Source: Pieris napi
Lineage: Eukaryota > Arthropoda > Insecta > Lepidoptera > Pieridae
DNA length: 64,000 nt
Assembly: GCF_905475465.1 (NCBI RefSeq)
Contig: NC_062252.1
Span: forward strand, 310,001 to 374,000
Reading direction: 5' to 3'
Shown: in pieces, positions 10,301 to 23,300 of the stretch
Position numbering within the stretch: position 1 is the stretch's first letter
Layout: every line of letters starts with the position of its first letter
The notes under the pieces: model-generated
The model's input: the letters and a program-made list of their open reading frames with translations, nothing else
Databases searched by the model: none
Told to the model about the DNA's origin: nothing
Position numbers and translations under genes: made by a program

Positions 10301-11351
10301 ATTTAATTATTAAAAAAAATAAAACTAACATTAAAAAAATTGTCGTCAAATTCAACTGTTTCATGTTCAGGAGCTCATTGTACTTAAACGAGTTGATGTT
10401 TTAATAATTTCTCGAAAGGTCTCAAAAACTTGAAATTGGGGATCATGTTTGAGAAGTTCATATTGAATTTGGTACCCAATGATTTGATTTTGTTCAAAAT
10501 AAAATTGCATGCATTATACTTTTTAATGTGATATTTACAATGACTTTCAGCATGCACGCGTCGGGGCATAGATTTTGGCCAGGTTTCATAAACCCTAAAA
10601 AGAAACAAAAAATGCTTCGTCCGGCCGCTCCTTTACCAAAAATAAATACAATTTTTCTCTTTGGACATAGTTGCAATTGGTAGAAGACCAGGGTAATAAA
10701 ATGGGAATTTAGGATAGATTTGATCACAAAAATGCCAAAAGCAAAAAATACAAACTCCTCGCTCGACATTTCGAAAGTATTAAACATTGTGAAGTAACCA
10801 TTTTATTACCCAGCCCGTTGATTAATACCAATATAAATAAACGCTCGCAAAGCGGATACATCAAGCGTGTACTTAATACTAAACCTTAATATCTGGAAAC
10901 TAAAAACAAAAAGTATAACAAAACCGTCAGATCTCCTCGCTTCGAGACAAACTTACAACTCTACCTGCCAATTGTCGCTGAGGGTGATTTCGTGATTTTT
11001 ATAGGAAAAGTCCAAAATCTCAATCGAACTTAGCACCCATAATTTGTGTAAAAACAGTACTAAAAGTACACGATAGGGGGCCGTCATCGACAAAAACGCC
11101 CCACCGAACGCACAAAGTATGAACCAAAGAATTCCTTTCTCACTGACGATATAAAAAATATCTTTGTTTTTTGGAAATCATAACCTAATTAGGAAAAAGG
11201 ACAACGTACATCGAGGACATAATCGTCAGTGAGAAATGTAACAAAAGTATAAAAAAATAGATCGATTTCGTTAATCAGTACAAAAGGTCATTAGAAAAGA
11301 TTACACCTATATTTGTGTCTCACAAATCGCCCCGAATTCATCATTTTCTGT
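7341..11351. other. Long non-coding stretch; upper part is the probable 3' UTR of the Ptp69D ortholog
   Basis: About 4 kb with no convincing gene; the open frames are short and AT-driven. The part nearest 11351 lies just downstream of the Ptp69D stop codon. A minus-strand AATAAA (plus TTTATT at 10802-10807) would give a 3' UTR of about 550 bases. Two inverted repeats lie in this part: 11136-11150 with 11222-11236, and about 10690-10703 with 10798-10811. Confidence 0.4.
11136..11236. repeat. Inverted repeat in the presumed Ptp69D 3' UTR
   Basis: TTTCTCACTGACGAT at 11136-11150 is the exact reverse complement of ATCGTCAGTGAGAAA at 11222-11236. This gives a 15-bp perfect stem around a 71-base loop, 115-215 bases past the Ptp69D stop codon. 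It could be an RNA hairpin in the 3' UTR or the ends of a tiny MITE. Confidence 0.55.
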
Positions 11352-14300
11352 TTAGCTGTCGTCCAGTAGATTGTGGAGCTCCGCGTAGTTCAGTATGGCA
11401 CGGTGGAGGAATTCGTATTGGAGCTGAAAAAAGAAATGGTGGCGTCATTATGAACGAGGAGAACGCGTTAGCAGGCGACGAGATATTAAAAAAAAAGTGT
11501 GGCACTCGGGGACTGCCGTGGTAAAGCTATTGCACAGCATTTTTTATGAATAGATGCAATTATATTTATTTATCTTTTATTTGAGAGATGTGAGACGCAG
11601 TATGCGTTCTGTCCCGCTCTAACGCGTATTGGTCGCACCTATATTACGTCATCGTGTATTAAGTTTTTATTTTCGTTATGGAATTTCTTGATTCGGTCGC
11701 CGCGCTCTAAGCCCGCGTTAAAATCTATGCAATAGCTTAAATTTTTTTAAACGAATATAAATGCTTTTCGGCAATGTTAGTCAGTAAAAGTTTGTCTCTA
11801 AAAGATTTATTTACATTTAATTGGTAAAACGTTATGTTAAGAGACTTGAAGACAAGTGATAGCATAAAGAAGATATAAAAAAGATACTGATATTGTGTTT
11901 CTTATGTATTATTTAATAATGTTTTATTATATTTTATTTTTCTGCTTTTCACATTATCGTATTGGTTTATTACTATAAGGATAGTGTATTTTTGTGAATA
12001 AATATCTAAAGGTATGAAAAGTGTAGTTAAATAGCACCAGCGGTCTCACCACAGTGTCGATGGTGTTGGTCCGTTGCGAGCGCAGCTTCCGGGCGACGGC
12101 GCTCACGTCCACGCGTCTCTCGACTCGGAGCTGCCACGTCAGGATGCACAGCGCCACGAACAGGGCCGACCGCTCCGTGCCGTATCTGAACATTGTGCGT
12201 GTTTACGAATCTATATACTAATACTTATGTACACGCGTTAGAAGTTACAAAAATTATTGGAACGAAGTTCCTTATCGCGCGTTGTGAAAGGGGGCTCGAC
12301 GGAATAAATTCTTACGAAAAGTTGTCACGACACTTTTTTGCTATTTGCTATTGTAATCCACTGGTTCTCGTCCGATCACCGAAGTTAAGCAACGTCGGGC
12401 GAGGTCAGTACTTGGATGGGTTGCCGCCTGGGAACACCTCGTGATGTTGGCTTTTTTTTCGTCGTAAGATTGGTGTCGAGAAAATCTATCATACTGTTAT
12501 GATACCAATTAACATATAAATTAATCGAAAGGAATTTCGTTCTATCCGGGTGTCCCTTGACACCTCTACAGTTTTATTATACGTTTGTAGGAAAACGACA
12601 CTAACAATAGAAAAAAGGTATTTAATACATCGAAAGTTTTATTATAACACAATATCTAATTAAATAAAGTTTATTTAAATATTACAAAAAAAATATTCTA
12701 ACTTCAGGTGTCGGTTTTTTTGTGACGATATGTAGGTGTCGGTTTTTGTGACGGTGTGCTCACGCATCGTGAAAATTTCCTCTCATCATTTTTCCCTAAC
12801 GCGGCAAAAGAAGTATAACTGCAAAAAGCATCAAGACCACCACTCACTGGCAATGCACCAAGACGGGCCGCGTGTTGTCGTGGTCGGATGGCTGCGTGCG
12901 CTCGGCCAGCTCGCACAGGCCCCGCGTGACTTCGGGCACGTGACCCGCCGCCGTCGGCCAGCCGTGGTACTGCAGCTGCCGCACGGCGCACCAGTCGCCG
13001 CTCTGAGGCACAAACATTCACAACAATAGTTAGTAATTCTTGACTACCTCCAAAATATACATAAATGTATTGTGTATTAGTTTACTTTATATTTAATGCT
13101 CTTTTTGATAATTTTCAGACAGACAGACAATATCCTGAAAAAAAAACCCTACTTTTTGAAACACAAACTCAACTGTACTTCTTTAAGATATTATGAATAA
13201 AAATTGTAATTTAATTTATTCGATTTAAATAATAATAAACGAAATGATCATAAAAGTGTAAATACGTAGCGCGATCTGGTAATAGTGTTTAAAGTTACAA
13301 TTAAATTTTCCTTATACTCTGATTTTGTTCCTTTTTTCATGTAAAAGTGCTTGTAATTTGCCTAACAGTTAAAGTAAAAATGAAAGTCTTAAATTTGATT
13401 ACATCCTGATAAAACGTGATCGGCCTCACCTTGTTATTGGTAATGGTGAAGTGTCTCCTGGTGTAATAGGGGCAGGACTCGCTCTCCTCGTACTCCACCG
13501 AGATGTGCTCGTACTGCACCGTCCCGTCGTCCCAGTACCGCGGACACTTGCCTTCACCCAACTGCAAAGTGGAGTATTTTATTACTGTCACGCCTATTTT
13601 CAAGAACCTTTATAATCTTGGGAACAAATATTAATTCTTTTTCTATAAAAAAAAATTGTACACTAAAATGCATTAAATGATTAAACTACTATTCGTACGA
13701 TACATTCTAGAGTTAAATTACATTTGAAGAGAAGAAGAGCTAAAAGAGAAACTCACCTCGCTGAGCATGACGATAGTGGAGACATTGTGCTCGGAGACCA
13801 TTCGCCAGAAGTCCATGATGGTGTTGGGGAGTGGGTCTTGTGTGATTATGAAGCCTTCTGAATTGTCGTAACCTTCGTGAAAGTAAAAATTATTAAATTT
13901 AAACGTTTTTGTAGAAAAACTCTAGGGTTTTTTTATTTTTAAATTTTACTAGTTTTTTCAAAATAATAAATTTCCTCACCCTCGATAAACGACGCGTTGA
14001 TGTACGTGGAGTAGTCCCGACCGGGCAAAGGTGCCAGGATGACCCTGTTCCGGTCGTAGGGCAGACAATCGGCGGATCTGTTCCGAGATCTCACTTCCTC
14101 TCCGCCTCCCGCCGCACACGACTTGGCGCTCTCGATAACTGGCGGACGGACTAATTTCTGAAAAAAATAAATGTGATAGTTTTTTTTTGAAACATAAAGC
14201 AGGTAGGATGAACCATCTCACCAGTTCTTGTCGTCCGTTCTACTCCCTTGATTTGAAAGCAAATTAATAGTACAGGAAAATATAAAATTTGCAAGTTTGA

Positions 14301-17300
14301 ATTGGAGCAAAATGAATTTTACCTCAAACTCCATTTCCATGAGGCTCTTGTCGCTGCCCTCGGGCGTGTTCCGGAGTCTGTCGATGGCGCTCTTGAGCCG
14401 CGAGGCCGGGATCTCCGTATCCCCGAAGTGAGCGTACTCCACTAACGCACGGTATACGAACACGTATTGTTTCTGCAATTGTATGTATGTATACCCCATT
14501 AATTGTGATTGTCTAACACAGACCAAACATTTATGTTTCCATATAAATTTGTGAAATTTTACCAAAAAATTTTACGTACAATTATGTACGTAACGTAACG
14601 TACTAATAATATAAAATTAAATATTTTTTTAAAGTATTGAATGAATGACTGACCAGTGATTGCACAAGGAAATTCCTCTGCGCCCGCAGCTCAGCCACAC
14701 AGTTGAAGACGGACACGCAGTTGGTATCGCGTAGTTGCTCCAAGAGGCAGTCGAGAGCCACCAATGTCCCGGTTCGACCCACCCCGGCCGAGCAATGGAC
14801 CACTACTTCTCGGGACACTGCTACCGACCACGCCTCGTTCACGCGCTGAAACGAGCGTCAGTTGTTCTCAACAAGTGCAAGGTACAAGGAGCCATTATAC
14901 CAGCTCAGGTACTTTATTGATAATATGTTCGTGGCAGAGTGCGCCGAGAATTTACGCATACGATGTATCTGATAGGAAAACAATCCGCCAATGCTCCAGT
15001 GCCTAGGCCTCAGATATTTAAGTTCGAAGGAGATATCGACCGCCATTACTATTAGTACCCGCAAAGACTATCTCTCGAAAAGGCACACATGACACAATGT
15101 ATGAAAATAATTTATGAAATGCATAGATTAAAAGACGTAACTGTCAGTTAAACTAATAAAAGGTCTGCTTCATGTCAGTTCCTTATGTGTGTGTGGTATA
15201 AATGGGAATAGTTGTAGCATCTATAATGTGTAATGGTAGATAATTTAATGGAATAAATAAAACATTTTCGTGTCCGTAACCGATCGTGTCAACTATACCT
15301 TGATGAACTTGAGTATAGAGTGAGGGTGCTCGGGCGCGGCGAAGTCCTTCCACATGAGGAAGTGGTACTGACGCACGAGACGGCTTTCGCTCTTCGTCTG
15401 GGGAGACGTCGGGGCGCTCAGCTCGCCCATGCCGCAATCTGTCATTTTTGGCATGTTTAAGTATATTATAATTAATAATCAGCTACCTCTAAATTATTTA
15501 TATTAAAAAATAAATCAGTGGCGCTACAACCTCTTTAGGTCTTGGCCTCAGATTTCTGAATCTGTTTCATGATCATTTTTTAAATCGAATAGGCAAAGTA
15601 GGTGAATCAGTAAAGTAGGTGATCAGCCTCCAGTGCCTGACACACGCCGTCCAAGACATGTCGGTTTCCTTACGATGTTTACCTTCACCGTTCGAGCAAA
15701 CGTTAAATGCGCACAAAGAAAGAAAGTCAATTGGTGCACAGCCGGGGATCGAACGACCTCAGGTATGAGAGTCGCACGCTGAAGCCATTAGACCAACATT
15801 GATCTTTATATATATTTATATTATCCTTCCTGGGGGTACTATGGGGCAGACAGACAGGATGCTCAATGATATGGACAATCATATTGCCAGAGAACTCGCA
15901 AGTGCTTTGCCGGCGGGAATAACCCGAAGGGGTAGGCAGAGACCACAGATCTCCACTTGCTTCATTCACTTTCATGACATTCACCATGTGTGTGTGTTGT
16001 CCCTTCTCTAGTACCTCCTGGATTTGGTCCAGGTATGTAGGACAAGAACCCAATCTACTTGTTAACCGCTTCTCATTCATCAGTTCTTGTGCTCTTTTAA
16101 CCCACTAAATAAAAATGGAATTCTGACCTCCGTTTCGTTTCGCGTTTCCATTATTCTCAACCACCGGTTGGCCATCAGAGTTCAAAGCCTGCTTCGATAT
16201 CCTCAGCTCCCGGACTATGTAGTCCGAATATCTGCAATATTGATGATTATCAACAATTAACAGTAATACTGTATAGCAATTCTTAAACAATCATTTTTTA
16301 ATGGGTTTATTAGCGAGTTACAAACTGTGATTACCCAAATAAAGCAGTAAACTTATGTTTATTATATTAATTATATTTTGTAAAATACTTGTTTAGTAAT
16401 ATATTTTTATGTCAATTTCGACAATCAATTTTATAATATAATATGCGTAGTAAAACTAAATATATCCAATATCCATCTTACATTGTAAAGGTCTTTTTAA
16501 TTATAATGGCTTGTCTTCAACAATCCACTTCACAAGACACTTTCCTTTGCTAACTAGCGAGCTCTGGAACCGACTCCCAGTTGAGGTCTTTCCCGGGAGA
16601 TACGACCTCCAATTGTTCAAAGAAAGAGTATACTCCTCCCTAAAAGGCCTAGGTCAATAAAAAAGCACGTACCTCTTCTCGGAAACATGATGAACCGTGA
16701 TATTCCCGAAGGCCCGACTCCCGCGGACCTCGTCCGGCCAGTACTTGCTGCACTTCACCTTGGAGTACTCCTCCAGGTTGGTCAGCATCACGATCAGTTC
16801 CAAGCCGTGTTCCCATATCATCCGCCAGAAGTCGTTCACCGTGGTCTCCGTTGGGCCTTGGGCGCAGATGAACTTCTTCCGCTCCTGGGATAAGACTTTT
16901 CTTTAGAACAGATTGTGCTAATTTATTTCAATATTGGCATAACTCGATTTTCGACAGCTTTTTAGAAATATTATATTTGTCTCCCAAATAAGAAATGTTA
17001 ATTTACTTCTTATAAATGCAATATATTCTAAAAATAACTACATATAATGTTTTCAAAGCAAAAGCTTATTTGCCTGTTTTCATGCTGTCTAGATTATACA
17101 ATTATACATATTAATAAAGTGTCCATAATCTTAATAATGAAATTTAATAATATATTCTTTTTTATAATTAGGATAATCGTGAAGAATATAAAAGCTGCAT
17201 TACAAACTATGACTAATCTGATATATATAATTAGAAAAAAAGCGTATACTGAAAATCTGACGGTTGGATAAGAAAAAAACGTAGCGAGCGATTCGTGCAG

Positions 17301-20300
17301 TACCTGGTTGTGGTCCGAGGGGTCCTGAGTAAGCAAGAGACAAACACACAGGTTAGATATTGTGCTTTTAGTGGGAACTCATGCGCCGTGCAAGGATTTT
17401 TTTTAAGTAGAAGGTTTAAATCATATTTCCTAGATCTATTTACTAAACAAATAATATCACACATTTTCTATCAAAACTTCATATTCAAGCCCAAGAAAGA
17501 CGGACATCCGGGTGAGGTTCAGAAAGACTTAGCGCCAAGTCAGACTTCCGTATGTCAAAAGTGTAATTTTGACATACAGATACATACATCTATTTATTCA
17601 TTTATTAAAGTTCACCACATCTTATGTAATGCTATATCTACAGTATATGTTACAAGCTATCTTTTCTAAAATACATGACAATTATGGTAAACATAAGTGT
17701 TATAAAAAAACATTACACTTACAATTTTAGATTTTCAAATTAAAATAGCAGATTAGGTACCAGATAGGCACTTAACAACGCTTTCTTTCTTAATGAGCCC
17801 ACTACCGAATATATCAACCTCTAGAAATGTAGTGTTTGTTAAGAGATTGTTTCCCATTCCCGGATGACCCGGTTCAACATTACCCGGGTTAAGAACTGAC
17901 CTTATATCCCATCACATAGTTGGCGTTGATGTAGTCACTGCCACTAATTCCGTCGATCTGGGCGAGTTTCACCCGGGTCTGATCGTAAGCCTTGATGTCC
18001 GGGTATCTGTTCTTCGGCTGGTTCTCCCGGGCTTCGGAGGCGTGGCTGGTCCTGTCCGGGAAACACTCGGGCAGCATCTGCAACAACTTGTCCCGGTTTG
18101 GTCCTGATTAGGGATTACACTCAAAGCGATAAGCGATAGGGTTGAATGTTAGACGCTGGTTAGTCGATAGATATGTACCCCGATATTGGACTGAACAAAC
18201 CAAGTTTTAATTAAATAAAAAAAATGTTGTTATTCAGATTACACAATCTATTTGTGACTCATCGCCAAAGAATTAATGATTTGAGTACGTACAGTAGAAA
18301 CAAATTAAAACCAACTGTAAAACTAAAAGAACAATGGATATACAATATACATATATCTATATTTATATACAAAAGTCTACCAACGCTGGGCACACTGATA
18401 TTATGTTATATTGGTACTTAAGAAAAAAAAATACAAGATTTAATTTTACAAGCAATAGATAGGCAAACAAAACACAAAGAGATAAATAAAACTAAAGGAA
18501 AATTGATTTCAAAGTGTGAAGGGATATGATCTATGGATGTCCAGACCTAGCTCATTCGACCCATACAATCTAATATAAAATATTAAAAATACAATTGTAA
18601 CCCCAATAAAAAAGGAACGTGAGAAGCCATACCATAAATATCTCCATTGTTAAAAATAACCAAACCCACCAAACACACCACACGCACTTCAAGAACAATC
18701 ATTATTTTAAAATACTTACATTTCCAGCAAGAAAGAAGAACCCATAATATAAGTTGACTATAACATTTGTTCTTTGAGATTAAAACCATACATTTGAAAT
18801 TCCCTTGTTTAGTAAAGTTGCATAAAATTCTGATAAATAGATGTTTTCTCCATATCTACCTCGAATTCCTTTTGGAAGCCATAGTCAGAGTCAGCCTGAC
18901 GTTCGGCGTATGCGGCGGGAAGCTGATCTCTCGGTATCGGAGGCAAGTCGGGGGGCGTGGCACTTCCGGTCGTCTGACGTCCGATATGACCGACTACGTA
19001 TCTGTAGATACATGTTTTATTTTACATTGAACACATTTTTCCGTTAACTAAATTTTTCTAATAATCAGATTATCATATGTACTGACCGCAACGCCGCCTG
19101 TATGGGATTCATTTCGAGATTGGCGTGATGCGGATGAGGCGGCAGTTTCCTCGCAGATCGGCTCTGCACCACGCACACTCCCACCATCACCACAATCACC
19201 AGGCCGGCCACCGCACACGTCACCTGGCACGCAATAAACACATTTAAAATATTAATTTATTTATTTACGCACTAGTTGTACTATGACCTGACGAAATCTA
19301 GGTTGGATGAACGCTCCCGAACCAAACGAAAGCACAATCTGCGAAAGTTAATAACTTTGTCTAAGAGAGTCTCTTCCAGTGAAACTTGGGTTTGGTTGAT
19401 ATTGTTTTGATTTTTTTCAACTATTGTTCAATGTTTCAAGATTCTTTTCTTTTTGCTGTCAAACTGTGTTTACGCTGCGATGAAAAGAAACAGATGAGTA
19501 CTTTGTGAGCCATAAATATTTAATATCTTGATAAATCGGCCTAAACTGACACCAATATGATATTGGTAGAACCAATATTTTTGAGTTTGACTTCTTTTTA
19601 TATAATATAAAAATTAGACGTATCAAGGTTTACAACTTTTCTCTAGAACACAATTATAGTATAGTAACATCTCCGGTTAGTAGATACTAGCTAGTATATT
19701 TATTCACCAGTAGAGCAATTTCCAAGGTGGCGTTGTGCGTAGACGGACGGGGCGTGGCAGCGGGCATCAGCACGTTCACGTATTCGCTGTAGATGGCCTC
19801 GTCTTGTTCGTTGCCAGCTGAAAAAAGAATTATTGCAGATGCACAAAACATAATATACATACAAATAATTAATCGATTCCGAAAGATAAATCTTACGTAT
19901 GAGCTCGACGAATAACGTGTAGTTAGCGGCGAGATCCAAGATGCCATCCCTCACGATCACCTCTTCCCAATCCTGCTCCTCATCCACCAATTTGTCCATC
20001 ATCATTGGGTTCTTCATGTAGTCTCTAAAATACAAGCCTTACATAATAATCATGTTTATCGCATTAACCATATTCAGAAAAAAAATTCAAAAATTTACCA
20101 AGAGGCAATAACTGGACTTTTGCAGTAAGTAATACTCCACAATGAAGGATCTCATCTATCATTGTCTTATGTGCCTGTTTCTACAGACCTTTTTGGATTA
20201 TATCATTGATGTTAAGATGCTAAGCTTCTCTAATCTTTAGAAGAAGATAGAAGAGATAGCTTGTTAGTTTTAATTAAGATTATATTTTTAATATTATCGT

Positions 20301-23300
20301 AGGAACATAGGCATTTGCAGTTAAATGGGAAATACAACATGTACCTTGGCTTAAAACATTTTAAAATAATCAATTTAATTTGTTTCTTTTTTGTTTATAC
20401 CTTTCAATCTCCACGTACGATCTTCTCTCTCTTTTCTCCTCTTCTAAATCTGGTTCGGCAGTAGTATCGATCTCCTCCTCGAACAGGTCATCTCTAGTTG
20501 TCGGGACAGTGGTAGTTGTCTTAGGAACTGCAGGGGCGTCTAAGAACCGACGCGGTTTACGGAGACATCTTTTGCAAGACGGCAGAACGATGCCCGGATC
20601 TTCCTTGTCGAAAATGGATTTCCCGTCGCCCAGAATAACTTCTGAGTCTGGAGGGAATCTATCACTGGAATTAAATATAATTCTCATTTGAGAAACAACA
20701 AATTCCGACAAAATTTTTATAAATTGTAAAAAAAAATATAATTGAACATGGAATTTTTTACACCAATTTTTTTTAATTCAACAAGAACTACTAGAAATAA
20801 CAATTGAAGAAAAACAAATAATTATTATTTTATGACTTATATAATATAATATTGTTCAAAATTTTAACAACTTAATCAAATTATATGGTTTCGTAAGTAT
20901 TTTCCTATGGTGATTATTCAAGAGACTCACTTGGAGAAGACATCGGTGATATAAGCCCCCAAAACGGGCTGCACGGCATGAGCTTCCTCGTACTGGATCA
21001 CACTGATGTCTCGGGCAGGAGGCAGGTTTGACCAATCAGAGCGCGGCAGAAGACGCACCATGTACACTCTGTGGACATTGATTTTGAGAATAGTTTGACA
21101 TAACATAGAATATAAATAAATAAAAGCAGATATATGAACAAGGTTTGTTTATAACTTTTACCTAAATTCTTTTGATGTGGTCAGTTTTGAAATAACCTGA
21201 TTTTTTTACTATCAGCACAATAAATTTACAAAATAATTCATAAATACTTCATTAAAAAATCTCAAAAATTACTGCTTAATCAATATTTATAATTTAATTT
21301 AAAAAAAAAAACCAAATTAGTCACCTATAACAACAGATGGGTCCATTCCTTTCCGATATCCTTGGGAGATACATGGTAAACATATACCTATCGTTCTCCA
21401 GTATCTGTAAAAAAGTGTGTAATAAAAACAACGCGCTTTTTTGAAAAATGACGCTCAAATTTGTGAACAAATTAATTTTGATTTGTTTGTCAGTTAAATG
21501 TTGGGTTGATGATATTACCTTCCTCCACCTAGGTCTCGGTGGTGAATCAGGCGGCGCCGGCGCAGTGGAGCAATACCTTGTCTCTTCTTCACCTCGTCTA
21601 CGGGTTCGAGTCATCGCACTCAAGCGTACCGTGTAGTTTGTGTTCGGTTGGAGATCTTCGAACCTAAAATCATTCTCATTCAGTAAACTTCATAAATTTC
21701 ATTCAACTTTAGAATTGGAAATAAACCTTTTTATTAGATAAACATATTTAACTGCTATGATTAACATAGATATTAAATACAAAAGTACTTGTTGTATTGC
21801 TAGGTTAGTTTTATATTAGACTAAATCGTAATGTTCCATGATGACTCAGTCAAGACACATAAAATAGATAGTTCGTTATTTAATTAGTTGTCATTGAAAA
21901 GTGAAATCTCACCGAACACTCCTGGAATCATTAGCTTTGAACTTGGTAAGTGGGCCCCACATGGCTTCCTTGACGGAGCCATACCGGTCTCTGTATGTGG
22001 CGTTTCCTGTCAACTCCATCTGAAAGACATAGTTCATTTAATCAACATAACAATAATTCCTGCTTCCTGCAAAACCTTTGTTTGTCTGTTCGTGATGAAC
22101 ACAATAGCTACTGCACAGATTTTTACCAATAGATAATAAATGATATATGTCAGCAGTTTATTTTTTATATAACTGGGGTCAAACGGGCAGGAGGCTCATC
22201 TGATGTTAAGTGATAGCAAGTAAGGGCTCACCGTCCTTTTAAGACACAGTAGTAAAATGTATGCTCTTCTCTTTAAGAGCCATAAGTCGAATTGGTTCGC
22301 AATACTTTAGTGGGCATCTGGAACGACGGACGTGTTGGAAAGTCATCCGCCTGGGAACCTTCACGGACACTGCCTCAATCCCTTTCAGGTATAACAAATG
22401 CAAATATTCTTAACAATGCAAAGCCGGGTTGCTAGTACTTTATACGACAAATTTTCACTTGAGACTTTCTTTTTTCATCAGTTCAACGCTTTTGTTTTTT
22501 AGAACGTGTTTAAATATTAATTTAATTGTTCTTTGTTTTCTACATACCGTATATCCTTTAATTTCAGCATTGGGCTTCAAAGGAGGCTGCCAGGTGAGAT
22601 TGATCCAGCTGCTCGCGCAATGGACGGTCACATTGGCAGCTCGACCGGGTATCCCGTCCAGGGTGGCTGCCTGCATTTCACTGGACCAGTTGCCGCACCG
22701 CTTTGTGAAGTCTGAACAGGCGCAAACCTAAAAATATTGAAAAAAAAAAAAAGTTGTCTGTAATAACGTCATAACAAAACATTGATGAAGCTATTGCATA
22801 CTTAAATGAATCATTTTGAACAATTTTTATTGAATTATCACTATTTTGTATGGATATAAAGGAGTGAATCCTTGGAGGCATAGACCAATCGAGAGGAAGA
22901 GAGATAGATACGGTGCAAGCGTAAAATGAGCATAACGGCACAACGAGTAGTGCGTGCAGACGACGTTCATCGATATTTTAGACGTTGTCAAAAATAGTAA
23001 TGTATATCAGGTTCACAGAAATTCACAAATTTGAAGATATTTAATAATTTACTCTACTGACAAACGAAATCGCGACTAGCGAGATTTTCTTATTATACCG
23101 AATAAAGAGATATTTCTTTGGTATATAAAATAAATATAATAGCATACAGGGAGTAAGAGAAAATATTATATACCTTAAATTTTGCGTTTATATTAATTTT
23201 ATAAGGAATTTATAAAATTAATCAAAATAATGTATATTGTATAAATTTTACTTACCCTGAAAACATACGTGCTATGTGGCTCCAAGTTATCAAACATATA

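Noticed and set aside
10384..10787. Two overlapping minus-strand open frames downstream of Ptp69D
   Set aside because: Different frames, no domain, in the presumed 3' UTR; composition matches surrounding non-coding DNA.
12736..13029. Plus-strand and other-frame open frames over 12704-13029
   Set aside because: GC-rich antisense or out-of-frame shadows of Ptp69D exon 12848-13002.
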